A stretch of 24,800 nt of DNA from Phoronis ovalis. Its lineage: Eukaryota > Phoronida > Phoronidae. The stretch lies in assembly GCA_028565635.1 (NCBI GenBank), contig JAOXYB010062834.1:1-24800 (forward strand), given 5' to 3'. Below are positions 1-11,293 of the stretch, piece after piece. Numbering within the stretch: position 1 is the stretch's first letter; each line of letters starts with the position of its first letter. The notes under the pieces are model-generated. The model made no database searches. It saw only the letters and a list, made by a program, of their open reading frames with translations, and was not told the DNA's origin. Made by a program: the position numbers and the translations under genes.

Positions 1-14
1 GTAAAAAAAAATAT

Positions 15-165
15 CTTAAAAGCAAAGACGCACGAAAATTACTTCATTTCCAAACGTTAAGAATCTTTTGTATTTTAAAATGTGTCAATGCTTTTACTAT
101 TACTAGTTTCTTGCTTTTATGTTTATGTAGACAATATTTCATTTGTTATTCATAAGTGTTTGTAA
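15..165. repeat. diverged repeat, left copy (partner near 23668-23835)
   Basis: This stretch aligns by eye with about 23668-23835 in the same orientation. Shared landmarks in order are TAAAAGCAA, a TTTCC...AAACGTT block, GAATCT-TTGTAT-TTAAAAT, and CTAGTTTCTT followed by TTTTATGTT or TTTTCATGTT. The copies carry many substitutions and small indels, so the duplication is old. It sits directly before the patched pseudogene. It could be a dispersed transposon fragment or part of the 3' region of a duplicated gene block; the sequence does not decide. Confidence 0.6.
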
Positions 166-172
166 ATACATC

Positions 173-517
173 TGTTGTAACCAAGATTCGGCAGTAATGT
201 TTGTAAGGATTTTACGTATATTTATCTGCTCACCTTGCTTACGCATTTGCAATAGCAGGCGACATTGATCCAAATGCCATGATGTGTTCTGCTTTTGGTA
301 CTTTAGCGCAAGGAGGTTTATCCACAGTAGCTGGCGTTCTAGCTCTTGCTGCTTTTATGATCTATATTTTTAGATCATTTTTCAATATAGTGTTCTTAGT
401 ATTTGTGCTCGGCGCGTGCATGTAGTTGTGTCTTTACTAGTAGTAATGCCTCTAATCTGCCATACACGTGAGACAACTCCATAAGATAATCAAGATTCTC
501 TGGCTGGGATAAAACTA
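173..517 (+). pseudogene. patched-domain (PTCHD-like) 3'-end pseudogene fragment
   Basis: The fragment is homologous to the last part of the intact gene downstream (about 20950-21320), covering TM10 to TM12 of an RND/patched protein. The readable frame starts with SAHLAYAF and runs to FRSFFNIVFLVFVLGA; about 45 of 64 aligned residues are identical by eye. Breaks are visible. There is no 5' part, and an extra base and a short gap lie near 190-210. Four codons (12 bases) are missing after GTL. One base is lost at about 416-417, where GCGTGCAT replaces the parental GCGCTGCAT; this breaks the frame and is soon followed by stops. The CAGGTAAG found in the parent reads CACGTGAG here. Weaker nucleotide similarity continues past 480. 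Same orientation as the intact gene, so probably a relic of a local duplication; the lack of upstream exons also allows a transposed fragment. Confidence 0.88.
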
Positions 518-1520
518 AAAGGGTCAATAATTATGTCAATTATTTCAAAAAATGAAAAATCTCCAATAGTTTCAATAAATCTACTAAGAATAAACTTGTA
601 ATAGTGATATCATAATAATCTCACATAGGAATAAATTGAGAGTATAGAACCTACCAATGCAATGATGATATTATTTCTATATATGTTTTCCTGGTAAATG
701 ACGTAGACTGCTTATTGGATTTTTGTTACAGATTTTTGTTTTATTTAGTACTCATGATCAGGTTGTTTTTTTTAGTGTATATATAGTATTACAATTAACA
801 ATTTTATATACATTACGCAATGTTTTATACAATGAGATTAATGTTTAGTCACAAAAATGGTGATTATTATTTTTTTCAACAATTAGCTAATTTTTGTTTA
901 AATTTCAGTTTATATATATTTAGCCTTTATAGTGCTCTCTATAATCTGTTGAATTCCTCTGTTGACTCTCTTTCAAAAGTAATATTCTTTCAATCAAATA
1001 TAGCTTTATTATCTCAATGTTTACACAGTGAATATTTGAAGTTCGTTTCACTTTTTTATACATTATTTTATTTAGAATATCATGAGATTAGTAAAATAGC
1101 CTTTTTGTGTTGATTTGCCCTTAAAGCCAAAGATTTTTTTGTTTTATAAATGCTACAACTTTAACAAATTTCTCAACAGATTTTCTGTAACTTTATGTTT
1201 GGTAAATTAATCGTTCTATTGGTTCAGGTTGTTTATATTTGGCATGGACAATATTATTTGCAAAATTTTATAAGGTAGTATGTATAGCGGAATTTAACCT
1301 TTAACATTATCATTAGGTATTGAAATATATGCTTATATTACACATTGCGGATTTCACCAGCACATCTCTATGTATATTATGTATAGCGGATTTCCTCCCT
1401 CAATTGAATATAAATAGCCTGCATGATTGTATGTAAATCAGTAACTTGCTTACATTTGAACAATAAACTGCATGTCATTCTAATCAAGTATCACTCTTAT
1501 TTCTCGTCTTTTTACGAACT
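518..1520. other. gene-free A/T-rich stretch
   Basis: No coding sequence is supported. The longest open frame (820-1113, 97 codons) is Phe/Leu/Tyr/Ser-rich, as expected from A/T-rich DNA, with no recognisable motif. The phrase TATGTATAGCGGA occurs twice (about 1278 and 1378). An AATAAA lies at 1462-1467, compatible with the 3' end of a transcript, but no exon can be tied to it. Confidence 0.5.
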
Positions 1521-1561
1521 AGTGCAGACTCAGGCAACGGCCCTGAGCCAAAGTCTGCACT
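1521..1561. repeat. compound hairpin (inverted repeat)
   Basis: AGTGCAGACT at 1521-1530 is the exact reverse complement of AGTCTGCACT at 1552-1561. Inside lies a second exact pair, CTCAGG (1529-1534) with CCTGAG (1542-1547). Together they can form one long stem with a small bulge on the right side, followed by a run of T. The sequence is more G+C-rich than its surroundings. It could be a foldback transposon relic or a structured RNA; no function is assigned. Confidence 0.7.
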
Positions 1562-2117
1562 TTTTGATCACGTCTTTCGTTACAGTACCAATGGAATACG
1601 TAGAAGTGAAGTAGACACATCGTTAGCTCGTGTAAACGATATATTATATATTTCTATGCAAATGTTTAAAAAACCTAGATATTAATCATTTGTAATGCAC
1701 ACACATAATATGCAACAAGACGAATTCAGAAAATTGTTTGTGTATATAACGATTGGCATAAGGTGATGACGAGTGCTTTGCCTAGTTGCATGAATTATGG
1801 ACTTGTGTTAAATGCCACATATAGTTTGCCTAGAAGCCATTTAAATGTAATTATACATTTTCGAATATCCACGTGGCCGGGTAATACGATTCGCCGATAT
1901 CCCATTATCGCCTTGTCAAAAATAGACTATCCAGGTGTCACTTATACCTATTTTTAGTCTGTTATGTAAGTAGAAAGTTGCAAAAAACAGAGGGAAAGAT
2001 TTTGATATAAGACGGTAATAATGGTGTCGTTCCTTTTAAACCTTTGGAACAATATGTGTACATAATATTTAAAAATGTAGGTATTTACCTCAGTGTAAGA
2101 CGTTAAGAGAAAAAACC
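1562..2117. other. gene-free stretch
   Basis: Only short open frames occur (for example 1763-1957, 64 codons), without recognisable domains, splice context or a partner exon. Nothing else is supported here. Confidence 0.4.
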
Positions 2118-2262
2118 TCTATAGGAAATTAGAGAAAACAAAAAAAAAACATGACTCACAATGCATATATTTTTACACCCACACAGGACTAAAAAAAACA
2201 CTCATTCCTATAGAAAATATCAGAACCAAAAACGAAACATGACTCACGGTGTATGATGTCAA
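2118..2262 (+). repeat. imperfect direct repeat pair, about 85-bp spacing
   Basis: Two similar blocks lie about 85 bp apart. Each has CCTATAG or TCTATAG, then GAAA, an A-rich tract, and ACATGACTCAC (about 2150-2160 and 2238-2248). The exact ACATGACTCAC match and similar preceding sequence suggest a small old tandem duplication. No function is apparent. Confidence 0.5.
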
Positions 2263-5200
2263 AATAACACGTAGAATTCACAAAGAAACGGAACAAAAAG
2301 CTGACATCATCAGGATGAGTCTTACTAAAAAATGTACTATGAAGTCTAAAAAGTTTATAAGTAGTAGTTTTAAAAATTAATACAGAAGGATCTCGTTTCG
2401 TTCTTGAGCCTTTCAGAGATCTCTATAGTCGAGAGCCTTGAATTGTTTGAAAGGAGCAACAATGAGCTTTACAGTTTTCTATGCCTTTTACAAGTTTGCA
2501 TGTATATGTTTTCCCACACTAATTCCGATGGCAGAACTACTATTACAATAATTTTTTTGTGGTGGTGTATCCTTCCCAGTGGCGAGGCAAGGTTCAAATT
2601 ACAGAAAAATGGCACAAACATATGACATTTTTTAGGATCCTTATTAAGCAAGCCCCAAAATGCATTTCCCATTGTATTTATTACTGACAGTGGGAACCTA
2701 GGAGAGTTCACGTACTTTAGAAGTATAACCCATTTTGAATATATTCTTTCTCAACTTATTTAGGGAGTCAAATTTTAAAAATGGAAAAACGCATTTAGGG
2801 ACTTTTTCTAAAATCCATTCACAAACATGGGTATCATTTATTTCCTTGAGTCGGACACACGCATTCACGCACATCCGTCGAACATGAAATAAAATCACCT
2901 AATTGCTATGCACAATATAACCCTATAGCCTTTCTATCGCTACCTGTAAATTTGCGTAACAGAAATTAAGATGACCATGCATTAGTTTCGTAATCGAGCT
3001 CTCATTATATCATTTACTGTCAAGGTTAACTTATTAGCACAATAACCTGACCTTTAATCACCATATTTTTTATTTGTACAAAACACTTTTATTATCACCG
3101 TTATCACCACGTGGGTATGGCAATATACGTAGATTTTCCGATTTTATCATACAATTTTAATATCTAATCTTACTTAACACCATGCAACAAAACACCTGAA
3201 AAAGGCAAAGTCCTTGTCACAGGCTGACACGTGATGCGATTTAACGAATCTGATCGGGTAAGACATAGATGGGTCTAATAAAATGTCTAAGTGTTAAAAC
3301 ACCTAATGGTGTTTAGACATGTTCTTTATATATTTTCAATGAAAACTTTTAATTTCTAGATGGTTTAGAGACAAGACCGAAAGCTTTTCTGTTGAAAATG
3401 TAAATTTCGGGTTTGGACTATAACTTATAACATAATAATCATCTCACTGAGTCGATCTGCGTTCAATTAAATGAACATTTATTCTGACAACTTGTTAGTG
3501 TTAGAACACCTAACTGCTGGTGGTATATTTACATGGTCACATTTCTTTCCTTTGGGCTATTGGTTGTGGGGACTTTGAGGGCTCTACCCTATGACCATTG
3601 GTTTTCTTAATGTATGTTAACGATACTCAGACTATAGTAAATAAAACACATTAAACATGCTCCGACAACTCAGCATCACCTTGGCTATAATCTATAATGT
3701 AAATTCTATTCAGTAAACTTTAAGGTCTGATCTAAATTAGATCAGTTAGTGAGTAAAATTTCATTGCAAGCAAAGCAAAGTAATAGAAAAGCTACTAGTA
3801 GGTTAAATTCTTGTACCGTCTAAATTTCTGACATCCAACTCAGAAAGAAGCTTATTTTAAAGCATTGATTTTATTTCACCTTCTTATATATTTCAGTCTT
3901 TTGTAGTATACGGGTTATCTAAACTAATATTAATACTTCTTGTATATCAGAAAAAAAAGTCATTCGATTTATTATTAATTCAATTCATATTGAAACTGAA
4001 AGTATTATGAGGCTATTTTCAAATTTAAATGAACTACTGTACTGAGAGACTGTGTGGTCGATTTGTTTATTCTGTGGTTATTTCGGTAAGGCGCACATTT
4101 GAATGGTACAGTAGATACAAATGTCAAATGTATAAAGGACCTTAATCATTTGGTCTTGTTATTTGACATTTCCCTCCATGCTAAAGTATGTTTATTTAAA
4201 TATGTAAACAAATCTAGATAGGTCCTATGATGTGTAAATTCATATTCTGTGGTCAAAAAGGTTAAATTTAAAAAACACTGTAATCAAAAGACTATAAGCG
4301 AAAATGTCTTCGTGAATAAAGTTGGAACTTACACACAACTACAAAACAGTGTCTCAGATTATTAAAATTAATAATTATACGAAAGATACCAAATTCAAAA
4401 ATTCACATCATTTCAACAGAAAAAATAAATTAAAATGTTGAGTTATATTTTATAGCTATTTGAAGATTTTTTTTGAAAAAACGTACAACTATGTAGACTG
4501 AGTGTTTTGTATTCTTTCAAATTTTTTTCTTTAAATTTCAAGTTTACCCAAATACTAGCTCTTCAGGTAACACTCTACAGGTAAAAAATCATGTAAATTA
4601 CATATTAGGAAGTATTACTTATATATTTCTATTACCCAAACATTTTCATTTTAATTTAAAAGGTAATGGTAAAGTTGGTGGTGATGCATTAGAGCTCCTC
4701 CAGCCAATGGGATTATTAAATCTGTATCTCAATGATATAAATTGCACATAATGTACTCCCATACAGAAACAAACCATTGTTAATAAAATTAGATTATGTA
4801 GAAAGATAAGAAATTGACCCATATAATGTAATCATTAGATAAGTTTACAGCTGTTTAAACCTGCCAGTCATTGGGTTATCATGTAGATAGTGTCAGATTA
4901 ATTAATTTATAAATTATGCCAGTGTTCGGGTCTACTTTCTATATCCATTATTAGTTTGAGTCAATATTATATTTCTATATTCTATTGACACAGCAAAATA
5001 CGCTTACAAACGTCTCCTTGGTATACGATTACAAACCGGGTTACAGTACAAACATGGCAAGTAAATAATCATTATACAACGTAAACATTTGTATTCAGTT
5101 CATCATGAATGTGTTGTATTGTTGAGATGAAAGACCCTGATAAACCAACGTAAGAATAACAATATTACGTACAGAGTCAAAACTGATCTTGAATGGTCGT

Positions 5201-6847
5201 GTTCAAACCAGGTATTCATAGTATTAGCGTTAAAAACCATTGAAAAGATTTGACTCGTAATCAGTTGTTTACCTTGGCTGACATTTTATATAATCAACTA
5301 AAAGCTTTTACTTCGTGTTAATTTATGATAGCAAATAATTTCCGGTGCAATATACTTTAAGTTAAGTTTTAGCTAATTAAATTTAAAGACAAACGAAAGT
5401 ATCTGTTAAAGGTATACCTCTCAAACTTTTCTAAATCTCATAAAAAATATCAATAGAGTCATAGGTTTTGTTTAAAAGATATATATTTTCAAAGTCAATG
5501 TATCAGAAATACAAATTAACAAATTTGAGGTGACGAAACTTTGAAAATTTGATGTGCTGTTTTGTAGCTATATTGGTCATTTTAGCAAATGGTCATGTTA
5601 CAGGCAAAAAATACAATTACAGATTTAGAAAGTAGTATATTTTCAATATATTTACTTTTATTTGTCTATTTCTTGATTTAATTAATTAAAAATTGAATTA
5701 AATGGAAAGTGTTAATATTGTGTCTAACAATATTTGCTAGTTCATATATAAAAACATGGTAGTGTAAAAATATTTGAAAGCTGTCAACTTTCCTTTAATT
5801 TCTCTAAGTTCATATATTGTAAGTAATGGATTTTACTACAATGTAACTTGTAGTTTTTATTGCATGGTAGTCAAAAGCAATGTAGTGCCAATATCAAAAG
5901 ATATTACTTAAACATGTTATTGCCAAAATTAATATTTTCTCATCAGTTTCAAGTTGTTGTAACGCTAGTTATAAAATCATTTAATTCATGTTTGCCAAAC
6001 AAGGATTTTGATCAATCTATTTTTGACTTGTCAAAGCATGGCTAAATATATCTCAAACTGACTGGAACATGTTTAGTAAAAAGTTAAACTTTGCAACGAG
6101 TTGAAAAAAAATATTTATGTATATATCTGATCACTGTACCAAAGCCAGAGTCATCATGCGGCGAAATATGCGTGAAGTTTTATCAAAAATACTGTATTTT
6201 TAATAAATTTTATTTCTGAAGTGTTTGAGTAGGCACTTATAAGATATTACGGATTTGTAATTTCCTAAGATTTACATGGGCATTATTTTTAAAATGTGCA
6301 AACATTTAACCATTTTATAAGCATAGTTCAAAGAAATTGATATATATTTAAGAATTGGAACATATGTTATAAAGTTACGTTTAAACTAGATTATACTCAA
6401 AAGATATGATTACAATTTATTTCTAGGAACGAAAATTTTAAAAAGTTCATATATTTCTGAGAAATGGAACTCAATTTCTGAATTGTAGTTTTTTGTGGAA
6501 ATGTAGTAATGCATTTCTAAGAAATAAAAAATCTATAAACTAGCTATTTATTTAACATCTGTGTTAGTACTATATTGATTGTATTGTCAGTCGAGTTATA
6601 TATTTGAAGAAAAGAGAAATTGATTAAATTCTTTAGACATTTCGTTGTATTTGTAATCTATTTGTTATAAATTGTATATAAAATTTAATAATTATAACGT
6701 TATTATAATAGTAATAAAGTCATCCCAAATAAATTTTATGTTGATTTATTTTTAGCACCTCTAGCCAAATCATGCTACAGCAAAAAAAGGAAATACGATA
6801 TCTATTTAGGTGTCTCTTTTGAAGTTATTGCACTTATCAGCTGCATG
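2263..6847. other. long gene-free A/T-rich stretch
   Basis: No gene could be supported on either strand. Around 2469-2898 the minus strand stays open for about 430 bases in two overlapping frames that switch near 2700, which may be a decayed element. At 3283-3315 there is a palindrome-rich segment whose core is AACACC-TAAT-GGTGTT (3298-3313). The rest is A/T-rich sequence with short chance open frames. Confidence 0.45.
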
Positions 6848-7243
6848 CTGTTATTCATAATGCAATGGTTGCTGAAATATATTTGTATTAACGTGGTCGT
6901 AAAAAAATATAAAGTGCCTATTATTTCCATGTGTGCAATGATTTGATTTCTAAATTGATATAGTTTGATAAACGTTTGACAACGCATTTTGGTATTCATA
7001 TGATTATATTTTTTAAATTTATCCTTTTGACTTAATTTTCATGTATTTTCTCCTCCGTGGGATTTACACTACAAGTTTGTCTCACGTAGCTCAAATCATT
7101 TTCTATATATCAAAGTCAAAATATTAAAGGAAAAAAAAATACGATCTCAGTAGGCTGCACATGTGCTGTCAAGCAACTGTTATCGATATCGATAGTTTCG
7201 GGTTCGGCTTTGTGGAAAGCGTTATAATCAATACAAACAAATA
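6848..7243 (+). repeat. tandem duplication, unit 1 (about 396 bp)
   Basis: The unit starts at CTGTTATTCATAATGCA and ends with AATCAATACAAACAA. It is repeated directly by the next unit in the same order and orientation. Shared landmarks are TTTGTATTAACGTGGTCG, GCAATGATTTGATTTCTAAA, ACTACAAGTTTGTC and ACGATCTCAGTAGG. Toward its end lies the perfect palindrome TATCGATATCGATA (7181-7194). No conserved reading frame is shared by both units, so this looks like non-coding or transposon-derived DNA. Confidence 0.93.
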
Positions 7244-7648
7244 CTGTTATTCATAATGCAGTTTTTGCTGAATATATTTGTATTAACGTGGTCGTAAAAA
7301 AATATAAAGTACCTTTTATTTCCGTTTATGTGCAATGATTTGATTTCTAAATTGATATACTTTGATAAAGGCATAAGCAACGCATTTTGGTATTCGTATG
7401 ATTATAATTTTTAAATGTATCCTTTTGACTTAATTTTTGTATTTTCTTCTGCACGGGTTTTACACTACAAGTTTGTCCCACGTAGCTCAAATCGTTTCCT
7501 AGATATCAAAGTCAAAATATTAAAAGAAAAAAATTACGATCTCAGTAGGTTGCACTCGTGCTGTGCTGTCAATCAACTGTTATCGATAAATAGTTTCGGT
7601 TTCGGTCTTTGCAGTTTTGTAGAAAGCGTAATAATCAATACAAACTAA
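7244..7648 (+). repeat. tandem duplication, unit 2 (about 405 bp)
   Basis: Second copy of the preceding unit, high but imperfect identity with small indels. At the palindrome it carries only TATCGATA (7581-7588), having lost the second half. It contains a small insertion near its end (CTTTGCAGTTTTGTAG) that is absent from unit 1. The 77-codon frame at 7415-7648 is not preserved in unit 1 and is not taken as a gene. Confidence 0.93.
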
Positions 7649-9338
7649 TAGTACAAATAATGACTCATTGCTAAAAGTAATGTTATCTGGAAATTTTAAT
7701 TCCTAGAAATGTATTTAAGTAATGAAAACCATGTTAATGTATTCTTCAATTACGGGGACATATAATTGTATACTGTGGTTATTATTCCACCGAGTTATAA
7801 TATACTGCCAAATCTGGTTAATTTATTCCTACTATGTACATAATATACATGTTTGTTTTTCAATCTTGTACTGACTGTGGAGTGACTGAAATAATACCGT
7901 AGATCTTATCACAAGGCTTTTGTTTGTTTAAGATATATAAGCACTGTAATAAGTGTGCCAACTTCTGGCATTGTTCAGTTTTAATACATTGTCATGTTCT
8001 CTCCTATGACATATTGTTTCATTTTCAGCGAATTATTCTATCTTACTTATAAAAAGACCTAATAATAATTATCCATGTACTAAAGTTTTTAGAAAAATTT
8101 GCTAAAGGAAATATTAAAACTCGTGAGCTAAAAAGGTTATCAATATATATAATCATAATGGTAGTTATTGTATACCAGGATATATAAAACCCCTATCTTC
8201 CATCATTTAAAAACATTTAGAATATATTGTTGCATGATAAATACTGTAATCAAATTTCTTTGTCAATTGGTGTAGACATTGAAAATATTAGATATACATA
8301 TCACCAATGCAAAATGTATTACGTTTATTTTACATAACGTATTTATGTAGAAAGCAGTGCCTATGGCTAATCGTTATAGACGGTAAATATTCTGCGATAA
8401 GACCTCAATATTAGAGAACGGAAGATTATCAAATGCGCGTGGTGAGTTACAAATAACGAGTAAAGTGTGCGTCTATCATGACTGATGAAGCGAGAAGTAA
8501 AAAAAAAATGTATTACTCCGTACTGGTATTGACATACCTTTAACGCATGTGACAGATGCAAACAGTTTGCTCTTTACTCGTACGTATATACCTCGTTTCT
8601 AAGAATTACACGAAATGCTAACTATTTAACATAACTTATGATATATAAATTAACTAGAATATATATTTGAGGTTAAGCTAACGTATTGAATTAAAACATA
8701 GTTCCCAGGCTTTTAATGATGTAGAACAAAGACATTTTCAATACTAAACAATTAGTGAGTAACCTTTCATTAAATGTTTGCATATGCACCCATTCGCCCT
8801 TTCGCTTTTGTTATCTAGCTGTTAATTATAGGAATTCTTAGAAATCACATTTTGTTATTATCCGGTTATTATATATGTGTCTGCGTAACGGTTGCTGTGT
8901 TTTTTGATAACGTATACTCAGTACGAAATAGAAGTTTATATAGAGGTTTGTATTGAATTCATGAAAAATGAAAAGAATTAATTGTGAACATGACAGTTCT
9001 CGTATTTGACTCTTAACTGCATTTCACGAAATTGATGATAAATTGCCTAGTTATAATATTAGTGTACACGCATGTGATTTTTGCCTTTGGATGGTGGGGT
9101 CCGTCAGATTTTAATTGTAGTATGACTAAACATTAAAAAATATCTTGTGTTCCATATATAAGCTTTTGAGTCACTCATTTAAAACGTAATGAGTATCAGG
9201 AAATCATATAGGTTTTTTCTTCAAAATTATAGCAGTCAGCATTTACGAATGCGCCTGTATGTTCTTACCTAAAAATATAAACTAAAACATTATTTTTTTG
9301 TTAATTTTAATTAATTTTCTTTTCATGTTTAATTACAG
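7649..9338. other. gene-free stretch upstream of candidate exon 1
   Basis: A/T-rich DNA with no supported coding sequence. Because candidate exon 1 is preceded by a splice-acceptor-like AATTACAG (9331-9338), a 5' untranslated exon and promoter might lie here or further left. Several GTGAG/GTAAG strings exist (for example near 8440), but nothing singles one out. No promoter is called. Confidence 0.4.
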
Positions 9339-9357
9339 CAGTTTGAAAAACACCAAC

Positions 9358-9408
9358 ATGAATGCAGTGATTATGATAACGCTTCTTATGTTAACCTTTC
9401 AAATGAAG
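9358..9408 (+). CDS. candidate exon 1: signal-peptide-like N terminus
   Basis: A short open exon starts at ATG 9358 with A at -3 (CCAACATGA) and ends at a strong donor, AAG|GTAAGT (GT at 9409-9410). It is preceded by an acceptor-like AATTACAG at 9331-9338, so an upstream non-coding exon is likely. Its 17 codons read MNAVIMITLLMLTFQMK, a short hydrophobic stretch typical of a secretion signal. It ends in phase 0, matching the next candidate exon (11425-11461). Seen: ATG, donor, hydrophobic peptide. Inferred: membership in the same transcript as the patched exons 8 kb downstream. It could also start a separate small membrane-protein gene. Confidence 0.62.
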
Positions 9409-9595
9409 GTAAGTTGAAATTTTTATGCATACACATTATAAAAACATAGCTTGCACACATATTTTTTATTCTTATTTATTACGAATGCAGACCGTGCAAT
9501 TCCCTTTGTATTAATAAAAGATTCAAATATTTACGTACAGGATATGATGCAATGTTACAACACATCGTATAATAGATATGTAAAAAGGGGCCATT
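9409..9595. other. 5' part of candidate intron 1
   Basis: Begins with the donor GTAAGT of candidate exon 1. No further coding or repeat structure was recognised before the direct repeat that starts near 9596. Confidence 0.4.
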
Positions 9596-9808
9596 TTGGG
9601 AAGTAGAGAGCAGCTTTCTTATGATCCGGATACATAAGTTGTTGCATATTTACGAGATAAACATTTCGAGCCCTATAACGTATGAGTTTTAAGAAATCCC
9701 CATTCAAATAATAGGGAGATGTTAATTTAACGCCCTAGAGCGTCTATTGGGAGCGTCTATTCCGGGTTTTTGTCGCAAGATAAAACCCGTGTACCAAAAA
9801 TCAAGTCC
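9596..9808 (+). repeat. direct repeat flanking a LINE remnant, left copy
   Basis: Similar to about 11033-11293. Shared landmarks are ATTTACGAGA-AACATTTC (about 9648), a block ending GATGTTAAT-TAACGCC (about 9718), GCGTCTATT, and ACCCGTGTACCAAAAATCAA (about 9785-9804). The right copy is longer by internal insertions. A transposon relic or a duplicated segment are both possible; no terminal inverted repeats were recognised. Confidence 0.75.
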
Positions 9809-9905
9809 GTACGTTAAGCCGTTCTACTCATATATTAACTAATTATTTATTTAATGAGTGCCTGATTGTCATAAAGGAAATATGTAGATTCTGGTAATTA
9901 TAGTC

Positions 9906-9938
9906 CAGTGTTTATTCAGTGTTTATTCAGTGTTTATT
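9906..9938 (+). repeat. 11-bp tandem repeat, three copies
   Basis: The 11-mer CAGTGTTTATT occurs three times head to tail without mismatch, then CTCAG. A small minisatellite in candidate intron 1. Confidence 0.95.
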
Positions 9939-9997
9939 CTCAGTTGTCTATCTACAATTCTTTTATAACCAGTTTGTAAAATGCAAATGTCTCATTT

Positions 9998-10755
9998 ATG
10001 ACCTTCAATAAGGCTTTCGATCATCTACTCAACCGACATTGCCCTAATAAGTCTTGTGAATCATGTCCAAATACAGACTTGTCAAGGCAAATTCAACGAC
10101 ATGGTTTTAATAACCTACAAAAAGCATTCGATACTGTTAATCACAAACTTCTTAATAGCAATATAAAGGCATTAGGGCTTCACAAAATAGCTGAAAAATG
10201 ATTTAAATGCTACTTATCATGCAGAAAACAGTTTGCTGATGTTCATCCTCACATTCCTGTCCCTCTGGATTTTGATTAAGGGCTCAAGGGTTCCATCTTA
10301 CTAGGACCATGCTGTTCTGAATTTATGTTAATGATGAGCAGCTCAGGTAGTAGCAACATGCAAACTATTAACCTGTGTAGACGACTCAAATTGGATATAA
10401 TGTAATAGGATATAATTTAACAAACTGAGTTCCGAGCTAAATTCAGTCAACGAAAGGCTAATTGACAATAAACTTTCTTTTCTGTATGGTTGATTAACAG
10501 TTGAAGGAAAGGGTTAGTAAAATGAAATTTAAAAATCATGTCTTCTAAATTTTGGATTGGTCGGCTCCTTAATACCTTAGAAATGGTTTCCGTCGTGTCT
10601 GTGATCGACACAAAACAAGATCTGGTAGCCTGAATGTTAATATAGAAAGGTCCCAGGACAAAAGTTTAAAAGTTCAGTACAGAAGTCTTCGATTTATACT
10701 CGAACCAAACTCTGGAACAGTTTGCCAAATGATATTAAAAAAAAATGTACTACAC
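9998..10755 (+). pseudogene. decayed LINE (non-LTR retrotransposon) reverse transcriptase
   Basis: Remains of the ORF2 reverse transcriptase of a non-LTR retrotransposon, an enzyme that copies element RNA into DNA at the target site. Readable parts in order: LQKAFDTVNHKLL (about 10117-10155, motif A with catalytic Asp); FKCYLSCRKQFADV after a TGA at 10199-10201 where Trp is expected; GSILLGP (about 10290); CVDD at 10374-10385, matching the catalytic [F/Y]xDD box; LNSVNERLIDNKLS (about 10440); and near 10708-10749 RTKLWNSLPNDIKK, the common LINE C-terminal signature. Frames switch several times and stops intervene, so it is dead. A second KAFD motif (FNKAFDHLL, 10001-10027) lies just upstream of the main motif A, suggesting internal rearrangement. 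Family (CR1/Jockey-like or other) is unresolved. It lies inside candidate intron 1, sense orientation. Confidence 0.9.
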
Positions 10756-10849
10756 TATATTTTCTGACCAAATTAGCGGGGAGAAGACCTATTTTTTTAT
10801 GTATTTGTTGTGCTTCATGTAGCACATAAAATTAATCAATGAACATACC

Positions 10850-10861
10850 GATGACGTCATC
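10850..10861. promoter_or_regulatory. CRE-like palindrome
   Basis: GATGACGTCATC is a perfect 12-bp palindrome with the full CREB/ATF consensus TGACGTCA at its centre (10852-10859). It lies between the LINE remnant and the right flanking repeat, so it may simply be part of a mobile element. Function is unknown. Confidence 0.25.
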
Positions 10862-11032
10862 ACAATTTTAAATGCACATAACTCTGGAACGCAAAGTGGT
10901 AGAAGTATTTATGATTTTAACATGATCGCGGCTGTTGACCCTAGTAGAAAACATAAAAAACCATCGTGAAAAATTTAGCCATGTGCATGTTAAAGTCATT
11001 TTTAAGCATAAAGGGAACATCTAGTGGCCTGG

Positions 11033-11293
11033 TGGAGTGCGCTCTTCGTAAAATCCAGCACCTGCGTAGTTTTGCGTATTTACGAGACGAACATTTCAAG
11101 CCGTATAACATGTCTAGCACAAAAATTGAAGGACTCTTAGGATTGATTTTCAAGAAATTCGAATTCATTTTACAGGGGTGATGTTAATGTAACGCCTCAG
11201 GGCGTCTATTCGGAGGGAAACCTAATAAAGCATGTTTTAATTTTCCCCTCTCTTTTGTTGCACGATACACCCGTGTACCAAAAATCAAATCTA
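11033..11293 (+). repeat. direct repeat flanking a LINE remnant, right copy
   Basis: Partner of 9596-9808 with the same landmarks in the same order: ATTTACGAGACGAACATTTC (11078-11097), GATGTTAATGTAACGCC, GGGCGTCTATT, and ACCCGTGTACCAAAAATCAA. It carries extra sequence in two places relative to the left copy. Open frames on both strands here (10966-11181 and 10941-11168) are not shared with the left copy and are not taken as genes. Confidence 0.75.

Noticed and set aside
820-1113. 97-codon open frame
   Set aside because: Composition is that of translated A/T-rich DNA, with no motif, no start context and no partner exon.
7415-7648. 77-codon frame in the second tandem unit
   Set aside because: The equivalent frame is broken in unit 1 by indels, so there is no sign of protein-level conservation.
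10941-11181. Overlapping open frames on both strands
   Set aside because: They lie at the edge of a repeat whose other copy (9596-9808) does not keep them open.
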